A stretch of 64,000 bases of DNA from Vespa crabro (Eukaryota > Arthropoda > Insecta > Hymenoptera > Vespidae), in the NCBI RefSeq assembly GCF_910589235.1, contig NC_060956.1, positions 10,490,499 through 10,554,498 of the forward strand, read 5' to 3'. Position numbers and translations under genes: made by a program. The notes under the pieces were generated by a model. That model searched no databases and was not told the origin of the DNA. It was given only the letters and a program-made list of their open reading frames with translations. Of the stretch, positions 28,363 through 41,149 are shown piece after piece; the stretch's first letter is position 1; each line of letters starts with the position of its first letter.

Positions 28363-29897
28363 TATGCAAAGTGAATCGTATAACGTAACTACTTTATTTA
28401 TTATAATTGTTAAATGGATTTCTCTATAAATAATACGAAATCTATAGTGATTTTTAATTATTATCATTATATAATTCACCCTTTATGTTTTGATTTTATT
28501 AATATCGATACCCTTATAACATTAATTAAATAAAACGTAATGATGTTTAAACATTTAATACACAATCTATTTCTATAGAAATTTTTAATAACAAAATATT
28601 ATTTTAACTATTAAATAACTATTAAAAAGGCAATTATTATAATGAATTTCTTTTTTACAAAATTTAATTAATACACATTTATGAACAACGGAACATTGTC
28701 CCTACATATTTTTTACGTCTTCCCGATATCCTTTTATCTCAGAACTTTAAGAATTAGTTTTTAATGCGTGTCTTTCTTGATATTGAGAGATGCGGGCTTG
28801 CAGAGTTCGTTCTTTAGAAAACTACGCGTGTGGTATGAGTACGAGACGGGTAAGAGATATGATCTGCTTTGCTCTCCTGCAGCACGAGGTCCCGCATTAC
28901 TTGCGTATCTCGATTTCAAACCTTCTGTCCTATATGTCACGCAACTAACCACACTAATTAGTCCATTATCATTGTCATCAGTAACAGCGACTCATCGTAT
29001 CTCTTTATATAATAAGTACTGTTCTTGGCACGTTCACGAGTACGCTTTTCGTGATCCAGCTTATCTCGACAAAGAACATCTCATAATCATACATGCATAA
29101 TCGTTATATTTATATTTCATAATTTTTAAAGAAACGGACGTAATATCCATGTTAAAAAGTTCTAACACAATTCAAGAACGAAATAGTGATCATACGATCC
29201 CATTGTACTCATTTAGGTATGAGTATTAATGTAACAATAAAATTATCTTGCTGATATTTTTTTTTATTATTCAAGAACTTACAAATGCCTATTATATTCG
29301 TTTGAGTACATATGTTTTTCTAAATTACATTAATGAATTTAAAAAAAAATAAATAAATAAATTCATGTGATAAACTAATGTTATTTTACTAGTATATTAC
29401 AAAATATTTCAAAATTGAGAAAAAAATATTAGTATATTAAAAAATATTCCGAAATTTAGAAAGAAAATGAGATCGTATGGATTAAAAGATACTACGGTAT
29501 TCTAAAGGGTATAATGGATATCTAATGAAAGATCTCTGTTAAACAGTTCAATTACAATTCGAAATATTGTAAAAATTACAACTTTTATTGTAATAAATAT
29601 TCAAATAAATTTCGATATCTTCATCGGGAATATAAATCAAGAAATATCTTCTAAGCATAAACAGAGGGGACAATACTAATTAAAAATTATATGAAAAAGT
29701 GAAGGAAATGTCTACTAAAAAGTTCAAATACATTTCAATAAAAATACTAAAAAAAAATTTGTAACTCTTTTCCATTATTACTAATACTGAAGAAAATTAC
29801 AATATCTTTATTAAAATCATAAAATCTATTTTTTTGGTGCTAAATACTTTTGACATATTGGTCACGCATCCGCAGAATATTTTACTTATTTATAATA
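28363..29897. other. Spacer between the two Tc1-like elements
   Basis: AT-rich host sequence. A slightly GC-richer patch at 28770-29090 is open on both strands without a recognisable domain. Confidence 0.6.
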
Positions 29898-29899
29898 TA

Positions 29900-31520
29900 C
29901 AGTGACGGCCATATACTTACGTATAATTAACAAAATCAAAGTTATTTTTGCTGTATATTTGCACATTTAATAGTTCAACAAAAATCAGTTTTGTTTTGTG
30001 CAATTTCCTAGCATACTTAATGAAAGAAAAAAACATGGTTTTTGAATTTACTAGATTCATGTAAGAATAATTAACAAGGTTCATGTATTTTTTGTTGAAT
30101 ATTTACTTGTAGATACGTACTTACGTACATATAGAAATATCTATTTTCACAAGTAATTTTAATTTATGATAATAATAACCTACTTACCATTAATATTTAG
30201 TAGCTAAACTTTTGTTTTTAAGAAGAGCAATATACCTGCGTGAAATAAATTCGATAAGTCGAATGCATCGAGTAATTAGTATCAAACCCTAAACTTCTTC
30301 TATTCTGGCATATAATTCGTTAATATTTTTTGGTTTCTATTTTTTCACATGCTTATCCACATCAATCCATAATATGTCTATAAGATTTAAATTCGGAGAT
30401 TGTGCTGGTCACCTCATCGCATTAATATTTTGTTCATTTAAAAATGTCTTTATTATACGTGCGGTTTGTTTAGTATCATTATCCGCTTGATAAATCTAAT
30501 CTTTCGGCATGTACTCTTCGATAAACGGAATTAATTGATCTTTTACTATATTTAGGTATGTAAACTTGTCCATTATTCCTTCGATTCGATGAATAGAGCC
30601 TGTGCCGTTCATAATCATAGCAGTCCATACCAGTACCGATTCATCATCATCACCTTTTATAGTTGGTTTTAGACAATTTTTTAGGTATTCTTCGCTTATA
30701 AGACGTCTAATATACATTTTCCCATCAGATTCAAACCTATTAAACTTAGATTCGTAGGTGAATACAACTTTTGACTACTGTTGGGGCATCCGATTAAGAT
30801 ATTTCGCGAAAGCGATTCTAGTTGGCCGATTTTTTCTGATATGAATGGGATTTTTTCTCGCAATGCGTCCATTTAATTGAAATTCATCTTTGTTAAACAG
30901 TTCCCGAACACTTATTTGTGTATTCAAGTTGGTGGATATTTCCTTGTGAATATCGATAGCAGTTTTAAATCTATCAGCTTCAGATAATTGATGAATTTTC
31001 ATATCGGTTTTTCGAAATCTTGCTTTGCGAGGTAGGTTATCTGAAGTTTCCTGATGTTTAATATATTTTATAGCTTGGTGACATGCCATAACTGATAGTC
31101 CAAGTTCTTTAGATATCTTCCGATACAATTTTCCATTTTTACGAAGATGTTCTACTAATCGTCATTGTTCTGGTGTAATATTCTTACATTTACTCATCAC
31201 GGTGATTTTATCAAACGTGAACTATTCAAAATTTCAATAAACATTGATAGATACTATTTAAATTCCCAACATCCTGCTTTAAATACGTAAGCTCTCAGTA
31301 TACGTAAGTGACTGTTACGAAATTATTCCAATAATTCGGAATACAATATTTAAAAATAACTTCATTTCTTGAAATTCATAAAACCCCGGTCTTTGGTATA
31401 TTCTTAAGGGTCGGAACTTTTTAGAAATAAACAATCGAATCAGCTACATGTATTCCAAAGAAAAATATAAACGTTTTAAAGTTAAAATATGAAGTATACG
31501 TAAGTATATAGAAGCCACTG
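29900..31520 (-). mobile_element. Complete but inactive Tc1-like transposon, element 2
   Basis: Imperfect inverted terminal repeats read inward as CAGTGACGGCCATATACTTA on the left and CAGTGGCTTCTATATACTTA on the right. TA target duplications lie at 29898-29899 and 31521-31522. The length of 1621 bp is normal for Tc1. Its ends and transposase differ from element 1, so it is a separate family. Confidence 0.92.
30190..31199 (-). pseudogene. Tc1-like transposase pseudogene (element 2)
   Basis: From ATG (MSKCKNITPEQ) the minus strand reads a DNA-binding region (YRKISKELGLSVMACHQAI), then the catalytic domain (GKMYIRRLISEEYLKNCL, VLVWTAMIMNGTG, YQADNDTKQTARI, AQSPNLNLIDILW). In-frame stops occur early (after TPEQ), at 30775-30777 and in at least three later places. 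The first catalytic block reads FTYESKF where Tc1 has F-S/T-D-E-S-K-F, so the first catalytic aspartate is lost at 30754-30756. The reading frame is otherwise largely collinear, which suggests decay mostly by point mutation. Confidence 0.9.
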
Positions 31521-31522
31521 TA

Positions 31523-33711
31523 TATATTTAAGATGTATTTCAGCATTGAATAATTTTAATAGGTCCAGACTTCTTGTTAATTTCTTGAATTTTCTTGTTA
31601 TTTCAATGTAATTATATATAGAAATGTGTATTATATATAGAAATATATTCATAGAATGTAAAAAAAATCTCATAATCTTTTGAATTATTTTAAACCGTTA
31701 ATGCCATATCGTACTACAATTTTAAATGCACTTGTGCTTATAAATGACCTCTTCAGCTTTTAGTTATTTTTTTTTTCAAAAATATGTAATGCAGATAGCA
31801 TCCATATTTCTTTCTTATCATTCCATTTCAATGTTAATGAAATGTCTGTGTTTTTGAAACTTATTTCTTCTTTCTTTAATTTCTTCGACATTTTCGATAA
31901 TCCCTTTCTATGTTTCCTCACCGTTCCACATGCATAAGTTCTTTAATTATGCAACGCAATGTATAAAGCAAAATTTATGAATCAGTTATGGATATATAAT
32001 ATATGATTTTTTTCAATGTGTGACTCAGTTATGGATATATAATAACATGATTTTTTTCCGATGTATGACTGTTATAACAATATATCTTTCTATTTCCAAT
32101 ACTGAATGATGCTTTACAATATTTTTAAAAGCTCTTGTATAAATAATCATGTTCAGGGTATACACAGATTGGTAATTATATAATACAATTATATAATACA
32201 AACCAGTATCTTCTAGATTATATGAATGGAATGAAATAAATAAATGGTACATTTTTAGATAAATCTTATCTAATAGATAAATGGTAATTTCTAGATAAAT
32301 GTTATGTATTGTTTATAAAATAGTTTTCCTTTATGCGTTTTTTATTAATCGACATTAATCAGTATTCTTTGGTATTAAGTTCTTTTACGAGTGTAATGTA
32401 TCAACTTTTTGTTTTCTTCAGTTTTGCCAACCTGAATTTTAAATTATAAATTTATGACCTATTGAACTTAAATCATGATTTGTCTAATTTATTATGCTTA
32501 TTTCAGTATATCGATTATCATCTTAAATGATACTGATAAAACGAACATTTTTTGTTTAAATGTTCTCTACTTTATGAAATAAACAAGTTATCTAATGGTA
32601 CATTTTTATATTATTCATGCTGACCATTACAGACTCACATTAAATTACTCCCAATCTTTACTATCACTTTTTAAATATGCAGTACATCTATTATAAACCA
32701 ACTTTTTCTTTGCTTTTATTCAATTGAACTTTTCATTTGCTTTAAAAACCTTTCGTAAATAGAGAAAAATATTTTCACAAGCACTTTATTTGTAATTATT
32801 GCAAAATTAATAAGAAAATTATTTATTAGATGTATCTTTAATACTTACACACGATTATATAACGCTTGCAATGTTTAATTTCATGAACATTTATTGTATA
32901 CGCATTATCAAAAAGGTTAAACAAAACTTTTGAATTTAATTCGGAAAGGTATCTACTAGTTGTTAATTTAAAAGAGATAAGAAACACGCGAAGATGTTGT
33001 TTAGCAACACTATTTTAGTTGTCCACGACACACCTACATGGACGAAGCCAACTAAAGTAAAACGGCAGCGTGCGCTGACCATGTTTAATTTCACTAAAAC
33101 GCAAAGTGAGTAATAAACTGATCTAAACGTATGTTCTGGCTTATAGTATTACTATTTACCGTGCGTGGGTGTCCAGTGTGGGTGTGTCAGTGGACACGAT
33201 AGGATAAAGTACATATGGATAAACATAAACCTTTCTGCTTCTTTCTATTCAAACTTTAAAATTTAGGAATTTGTATGGACGAATAGAAACGATTTAAGAA
33301 TATATTCTAAATCTTAAGATTTGAAGAAAAAAAAATAAGAAATCCCATTTAAATTTTAAACATTTATGGTTATATGAAGGCTAATTTTCTATCAAGGCAA
33401 AAAAATAAAATCTCTTTTAAAAAATCACATCAAAGTAGAAATAACGATACCTATCTAATCAGATGAACGTATTGACAGGCACTGTTAGGGTTTCGTCATT
33501 GAATTCTTACACGAGAGTAATCTAATCTAAAATTGGCCTTATACAAGCTAATTAAATTAGGAAACGAATGTATATTAGACGAGGAAGATAAATATTCTCT
33601 CATATATATCTCCCTATAGTTTCGAGTCGGGTGATCATATTTTACATTGATTAGGTTTAACAATATATTTATAGATTTGAAAAGATCTTTTGAAAAATAT
33701 ATATCACGTAT
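31523..33711. other. Downstream region of the helicase gene; no gene recognised
   Basis: AT-rich. Contains the 44-bp tandem duplication and a hairpin-forming stretch at 33013-33056. Confidence 0.6.
31983..32070. repeat. Tandem duplication, about 44 bp, two copies
   Basis: Copies at 31983-32025 and 32026-32070 both begin CAGTTATGGATATATAATA and end with TGTGTGACT or TGTATGACT around a TTTTTTT core. They differ by a small indel and a few substitutions. Confidence 0.88.
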
Positions 33712-33717
33712 TTTATT
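33712..33717 (-). terminator. Candidate poly(A) signal of the DDX28-like gene
   Basis: AATAAA is read on the minus strand about 20 nt after the TAA stop of the helicase gene. It would give a very short 3' UTR. The hexamer is canonical, but AT-rich sequence produces it by chance, so the call rests on its position. Confidence 0.45.
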
Positions 33718-33736
33718 AATATAATTCACGAACTTA

Positions 33737-35847
33737 TTAATAAGGAATACTATTTTCCTCATTTATGTTTTCAATTATATCATTTTGGATATCATTGGAA
33801 GAAATTAGAGATTCAAGATCATCTTTCGTATTATTTTTCATTATATTAAAGATAGGTATTGGTCTTCCTCTGCGTAAAGCTCTTTCGATCTTTTGAACTA
33901 TCTCAATTTCTAGATAATGACTAATAAAATTGATTACTTTGCAATCTTCATGGCTGCCTATCCTTCCAACCCTACCACATCTGAAAACCAAGAAAATATT
34001 TTCCATACGTTATGGAATCGTAAAAATGAACTAAACAATCCTTACCGATGAATATAATCAGAAGTATCCAATGGAAAATCATAATTCAATATATGTCGGA
34101 CCATGAAAGTGTCCAATCCTCTAGATCCAATATTTGTAGCTGATAATATATTAACTTTTCCAATTTTGAATTCTTTGTATTTTCCTTGTCTAACTGTTAA
34201 AGGCATATTACCATTCAAATGTACATTATCAATACCACATTCATGTAAGAACATACTAATCCAGTCACAAGTAGCATTATTATTACTGAATATGATTATT
34301 GGTTCTTTAGATTTAATTTTTGGTTTTATATATTTTAATAATTCGTACGGTTTTTGACTTGATCCCAATCTCATAAATTTCTGTGATACTAAAACATGAT
34401 GTAATTTTTCTGAAACTATTTGAGTCAGAGAATTGACCTAAAATTGGATGTATCCATTACATTACAAACTAGTTATACTTTTTATAAATATAACAATTTT
34501 CATTCTCATATATTATTAATAAAACTTACATTTACTATGTCTCCTAAAACTTCAGAAATTCTTTGGGGCATTGTAGCGGAAGCTAATGTCAATTGAGTAT
34601 TCTTAGGCATTCCATTCTCATCTATTACTTGTTGATAACCAATCTATATTATGGTAAAAAAAAGATTATTACTGTTTCTTCTGTAAAATCATATATAAAA
34701 TATGTTATTTATACACACCTTTAACCTATTCATAAATATTTTAAGTTTTCCTTCAAATGTGTCATGAAATAATGCATCTGCTTCGTCTAGAACAATATGT
34801 TTGACACAATTTAATTTATAAAGTCCAAAAGTGGATAATTTACTGATAACTCCAAAACTGGCTACAACAAGATCAACATCATTTAATGGTAAGCGTAATA
34901 CCATTCTTTTTGTTTTACCACCTGTCAAAATTTTTGTTGAAATATTAAGATCTTTTGATAACTTTTTTGCCTCTACCTAGTAAATAAATATATATTAATA
35001 TTAACTATAAACCCTTAAATAATATGGATAAATATATGAAAACAACAAACCCCTATTTGAACAGCTAATTCTCGGGTTGGTGTTATAATTAATCCTAATG
35101 GAGAATTAAACGGTCTTTGTAACAATGATTTCCAATTTAAAATTTGATTTATTAGAGGAACAAGATACGCTAACGTTTTGCCACATCCAGTTTCAGCAGC
35201 TAATACAGTATTTTGACCATCTAAAATTTTTGGTATAGCACGTTCCTGAATTTCCAACAACTTTATAAATCCTAATTCCTGCAATTTCTTATACAACGAA
35301 GGGCATAAATCATAATTCTCAAAAGTAGACTCTACGATAGCTTGATCAGATTTTAATTCATGTTCCTAAAAAGTAACTTTTGTTAAACATGTCTTTTAAG
35401 AATATAATGTCATATAGGAATACTTAAACAAATGATACAAACTGAATATACATGAAAATAATCCCCTTTAGCTTTTGAATGGTGCCATCCTTTACTAGCT
35501 ATTGGTATTTCTTCGTATTGTGAATAAGTTTGACCTTTGTAGAAATTAAATATCGGGCGTTTACACACGATTATTGGCTTTTTCATATTTATTTGGTCGT
35601 GAGTTAACGTTTCGTTTTCGACTTTACATTTCTTAAAACGTTTGGTACTAACTCTTTTCTAAATCCAATAAAAATAAATAAATATTTAAGAAATATAAAG
35701 AATATATAAAGAAAATATACCGATTCAAAAGAAACATAACCTATTCGAAAACCATGCTAGTTGAAAATAACTTACTCCATATTTCCGTAAATTTATAATC
35801 GACACACCTGAATCCTGATAACATAATTTACAAAATCGAAGAAGCAT
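33737..35847 (-). CDS. DDX28: DEAD-box ATP-dependent RNA helicase, DDX28-like (seven exons)
   Basis: Coding exons on the minus strand, in order, are 35776-35847, 35452-35658, 35051-35365, 34719-34976, 34530-34643, 34046-34437 and 33737-33980. All introns are GT-AG, the frame stays open across every junction, and the product is 533 aa, close to the roughly 540 aa of vertebrate DDX28. Visible motifs: Walker A AETGCGKT (150-157), TPTREL (188-193), DEAD (262-265), SAT (306-308), SRGLD (427-431) and HRCGRVGR (452-459), so both RecA-like lobes are complete. The N-terminus (MLLRFCKLCYQDSG and on) is rich in basic residues with few acidic ones, which suits a mitochondrial targeting sequence. DDX28 is known to unwind RNA during mitochondrial large-subunit ribosome assembly. 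The start was chosen as the first ATG that splices in frame; its context CTAAAATG is insect-like. Another small DEAD-box paralogue is the main alternative; coding status is near certain. Confidence 0.88.
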
Positions 35848-36709
35848 TTTAGGCCGTTTTGCTTTACAATCCTATCCTGTTTAGAAAAATTAAAAAGTTG
35901 TACACATTAAGATAATTCATAACCTCTCGCTCGAAGCATGTGTGACTTCAGCGACAGGTATGGACAAAATATGAACTGCAAACGCAAACGGGAAACACTG
36001 TTCCCATCATTATGCGTCTATCGTATCAGTCTACAAGCTTTTATAAGTTGTATCTCACTCACACGTAATGTAACGATTTTTTATTAGTGAGTTAAAATAG
36101 AAAGTGTTAGTAGATTGTGAACTTACACTTCTCATTCTCTATTTAACAAAAAATGTATATTTTTTTTTTAATAGTGGCGTGTCTGTCACAGTAATCCATG
36201 ATAGATACGATGTAGCATCAGTATGCATTTATTTTACGATATAAATGCATAAAAAATAATAAATATAATTAATACGAAAATTAGTGAAACCATGAAAACA
36301 AACAATTTTGGAAATTTTACTTTATAGATAGTGTGGAAATGAACTAATGTTTTGATTTTTATAAAAATAATATATAATATATATGTTCACTAATTATTAT
36401 TTTTCATCAAATAACGACAAAATCTTGTTTTTTGTCTTTTCTACAAAATCTTGATTTTAGTCACAAATTTATATATTTTATATATATTTATCCACAGAAT
36501 TCTAATATATTCATTTATTTATTTGTGTAAATATTATTAGCAATATATAATGATAGTACTTTAATGATTAATCAGAATTTGATTGAAGAAATTTTGGAAA
36601 TACACTAAAATATGCAGCCATTGGATAGTACTTAATACATCGCAAGTAATACCGAGCCAGATCTCACTACGTGGAAGTTGCTGCATCTAAAGACACGCGG
36701 GCTATGACT

Positions 36710-36905
36710 CTAAAATACGCGATATCGGAGTGATATGTCAGTTACTGAGAAGTCAGGTCACAATGCTAACTGGAGGAGGGTAAGTCTCCGTTTTAGGATA
36801 TCTAAACCGTTGCAACATCGGTAGATTCAATTACTATTATTAAGTACGACGGGTCGTGCTTTCTGAATTTCGAACAATAAAACTAAGTTTATGGTAGGAC
36901 TTTTA
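36710..36905. repeat. Diverged tandem duplication, copy 1
   Basis: Upstream unit of a noncoding tandem pair with an offset of about 234 bp from copy 2. Shared landmarks in order: AAAATACGC, GGAGTGATATG, GAGAAGTCAGG, CAATGCTAACTGGAGGA, GTAAGTCTC, TTGCAACATC, ATTAAG, GAATTTCGAACAATAAAAC. The central block of about 45 columns is roughly 80% identical to copy 2, the rest less. A possible older third copy at about 36605-36690 is too weak to claim. Confidence 0.75.
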
Positions 36906-36942
36906 ATCGCGTCCGCGAATGTTAAAATAACGGTAATTTTAC

Positions 36943-37137
36943 TTTAAAAGCCGCATTCTTGGGGTGATATGAGCTTATCGAGAATTCAGATTCCCAATGC
37001 TATCTGGAAGATGGTCAGTCTCGGCCGCTTACGGATTACAGGACTTTCGCAATATCCGTAGCTTTATGCACTATTTTTGAAGACTAATTTTCTATTCGAA
37101 ATTTTGAATAACAAAACTAGTCCACAATAGAACTAGT
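36943..37137. repeat. Diverged tandem duplication, copy 2
   Basis: Carries the same landmarks as copy 1 in the same order: AAAAGCCGC, GGGGTGATATG, GAGAATTCAG, CAATGCTATCTGGAAGA, GTCAGTCTC, TCGCAATATC, TTGAAG, GAAATTTTGAATAACAAAAC. It lies directly upstream of a 150-nt purine tract. Confidence 0.75.
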
Positions 37138-37162
37138 CCGGACATGTTATTCTCATTGTTGC

Positions 37163-37315
37163 GAAGAAAAGAAGAGGAAAAAGAAAAAGAAAAAGAAAAA
37201 GAAAAAGAGAAAAAAAAGAAGAGAAAAGGAAAGAAGAGAAGGGAAAAGAAAAGAAAAGAAGGGAAAAGGAGAGAAAAGAAGGAGTAGAAGAGAAGGAAAT
37301 AAAGAGAAGAAGAGA
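37163..37315. repeat. Purine tract (AAAAG/GAAAAG type)
   Basis: About 150 plus-strand bases of almost only A and G. The overlapping F/S-rich antisense frames are artefacts of composition. Confidence 0.93.
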
Positions 37316-37319
37316 AACC

Positions 37320-40300
37320 GAAACAAGCCCGCCGAATGGTTTGCACTCATGGACCCATCCGAAAAAAACTAGAATAATTAATCTAGAATAATTGGTTAAA
37401 CTATTAGATGCATTTCAATAAATAGAGATGACTGTATATTTGCTGAATATACAAAAATCGTCTTTATTAAGTACGTTTGACCGTATTTTCATTATATAAC
37501 TCCCGGCCTAAGCTTAGTCCCAATCATGCCTACCCATGCGAGTATCATACCTAGTCTACCAAAAATACTTGACATATTTTATTACTCGATATATTCCGGA
37601 AATTATATTGAATTAATTCTATCAAAAATGAAGAATTTTTAAATTTTAATAGCATCGCTGTGAAAAGTGAAGAGCATGATATATATGATACTCATATTTA
37701 AATATGTTTATTCTGTGCAGTTCCAGTGTTCTCCACATTTGCCATTTCTTATTCGTCTTGTGATTTTAGAAAGTGCATTATGTACCCCATTATTCAGTAC
37801 AGTTTCAGTGATTCCTACAATTGCTATATCTTATATATTTCGTGACTGTGACTTTAAACATAATTTTATAGAAATAAAAAATATACTATTTATGTAAGAT
37901 GAAAGTATGACTTTAATTTAACTTTAAAACAAAGAAAAGTAAAAAATGTATGAGACTCGACTTCAATAATGAAAATGCAAATATTAAATAATTCTACTCG
38001 CGTATGCGGGACAAAGTTGAGACGAAGACGGAATATTATGTCGTTCGAATTTTTTAAATCTACCTCTACACTCATCGCCATAAAAACATTTTGAATATTA
38101 ATATGATAAAATTAAAAAATGACTAAGAGCCATTCTTGAGAAATTTTGATGAATCTTCGAAAATAACTCAATAGCTTGTAGTTGTCTTGAACTATAGTTT
38201 GCGGCTGCCTTTTCGGCATATAGTCTCTTCTTTGCTTTGTGCCCTTATCTAGGTGATCATTATTCAAAAAGTGTAATATCGAAATTTGATTCCAGGTTCC
38301 AAGATATCGAAGGAAACTTTAATTTTAATATACCTAGAGAGCAAAAACTTTATCTTTTTGAATAGAAATGGATTATTATCTTTTCGAGAGATACCTATTC
38401 GCAGTATAAGAAAAACGGAGATTAGTATATTAATTTCTGAAAATCTTGAACTAAAAATTGATTAACTTATTTAGCCTACGAGCTGTGATTCTACAAGTCT
38501 CTTTTTCTTTTATCAATGAATCTACTCGACTTTTTTCATTCAAAAGTAATAACTTTATCGAGACTTTTCTTTTGTCAACAAAATTGATTAAATATTTAAT
38601 TAGTTTTGATTGAAAAAATATAATGACAAATATTCGGACGCTCTTTCTTACAAGTGATTACTTTAATTATTAGAAAAAAAAAAATCGTTTCAATTTCGCT
38701 TGTAATCCAGAGACTATCCATTACGAATGTCCTTTTGTTCATTCTTTATTAGAACTCGTTGATATCGATTTTTTACTATTTCCGCGAGAGAAAAATATTT
38801 AAAATTACACTGAAATATTCAATTTAGAAATAATTATAAACGCGTATGAAACAAGAGAAATCTATCCTGATCTAATATAAATAAATCAAAAAATAAGAAA
38901 ACATTCACGAGTAAATCTGCGAAGACATTTACTCGTGCTCAGTCAATGATTTTCTATAAATTAATTACAACCAAACAGTCGTGCCAATTCGGATCTTTTA
39001 TCCTAGAAATGATTGAGTGATTGTAGGAATTTAAAAATTCCACTTAGTACTTAAGAAGTGCTGCGATGACTCCAAAAAATTCATCTGCTATTAGGTCGTT
39101 ATTGATAGTTGATGATTCGTATGTGGTTGAAAATGAAATAGATCGACATTGAAGTTGGATGAGATCTTTTTCAGTGATGCACTGACTCTAATTTATTAAC
39201 AAATAGTCATTGAATTTACTTCACAAAATTCTATTATCTTTTATAAATACAGTTTATGTGATTGTTATAAGAGCAAAACAATTTGCGAACAAACATTGAC
39301 TCTAATGATTGCATTGCACGCAGTCGATGTAAAAACATAACTTGTTTAAATTGAAAAATTCAAACGAACAAACTACTTCTACTTCATGATATTTTTATTT
39401 TAGCGATTGCATCATTGCTTTGCATGCGATTGCAATGATATCTTGAAACAGAAAAATAAAAATAAAATTATTAGTATCACTTATAATGAGAAACTGCTAT
39501 ATTGCTATAATTATTGAAGAAATGTATGACATAAAAATATATTTACTTTATGACTCCGTTGATATTTGCAGGAAAAACATCCTGAGAAAGAGCTTTTATG
39601 TTTATTCGTCGGAATTCAAAAAAATACTGATCCAGTAATCGTCAAAATTAGTCAACAATCCATATTTTTTTACATTACATAACCAACGACTGTGAGATCA
39701 AAATTTTTAAGTATTGAAATTTTAAATTAAGATTATTTAAAATTTTTCATGTCCTATTGTTTAAATATTAGTTAGTTATACTTCACGCACGTTTCAAATT
39801 ATTCATATAATTCTAAAATAATCGAAAGTATGATTAATTTAAGCTTATCCGTTTGCAATAAGAGTACTTAGATTTGTCGAAATCCAAAATAAAACTGTTT
39901 CGATAATAGAAAATGTCAGTGAGAATTTCATTTCTGTTGACGTAAACAAGCATTGAAAAAGTTTCTTTATTTTATTATTCTTTTATATTAAATTGATATT
40001 ACATAATTATTTATAACCATTTAAATAGGTATCAGGCTTTATTATGAAAAAACAAATTCTTTTTCTTTATTATTGAAATTTAGATTTTTCTACGATTTTT
40101 AAATAATAGAAATCAGAAAAGTATAATTTGGCATATTTATCAGATGTATTATTATTTTTACCACATAAAAATTGTTATATTATGTATGAAAAGAATATAA
40201 TTTACATTGTTACAATAGACGTATAATGGCGATAATGTTATGCTTATCGCTGAAGTCGTACACGCTATTAGCAAAAAGTGGTGAACAGTTTTAAACATAC

Positions 40301-41149
40301 ATATCATTTATAAATGTTAAAATATATCATGAATCACATATCGTAAGATTTTCGATATCATCAGAAGACTCAAAATATAATTTTCTTTATCTAATATCGG
40401 TAATATAAATTTTTGTTTTGTTAATTTTTTGAACCGAATTATCATATATGTTACAAATAAAAAGTTATAAAATTGATTTCAAAATAGTATATAGCTATAG
40501 TCAAATAGAATTTATAAAATATTGCGATTAGCTCACCAGTACGTTGTGTTATTTACAATAAATTTTACAATAAATTTTACAAAGCAATTGATATCGATTG
40601 CCACCGGATCTTACCACATATATTTACATACGAAAACCCAATAAAATAACATAATAATGTGATATTAAATTTATAATATATAAGATATAAAGTATAGAGA
40701 TTACTGTAAATATAAATTTAAGCGAATCGAATCTATTCATGTACAACCACGAGTTTATTTGTTCGATGTTTTAGACAAATGAATTCATGCAGATGAATTA
40801 TGTCTTCGTGATCGTTTGTCGTTTACATTACCGAGGATCAATACTCACTTCTTGGTAAGATGCGTGATAACCCATCGATATTGCAGTTAATAGTTTATCA
40901 TCACAATCGACAATGAAGATTTCTACTATTACAACTAAAAAATATAACGACCGAATATCTGTTATAATTCTGAGTGAAATCGAAGGACGATAAAATATAA
41001 TGAGACACAAAACGAAGAGAATATTATTTTTCATGTAACTTGGATATTATTCTTTATTAAAAAGAAAATATATATATATATATATATATATGCAAGAAAA
41101 AAAAACGAAAATAATATTCCAAAGAAATAAAAAAGAAAGTATAAAGTTC
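37320..41149. other. Intergenic spacer; no gene recognised
   Basis: AT-rich, low in microsatellites compared with the rest of the window, without coherent reading frames. Confidence 0.6.

Noticed and set aside
28761..29100. Frames on both strands in the GC-richer patch between the Tc1 elements
   Set aside because: No domain and no splice continuity; not part of either transposon by TIR position.
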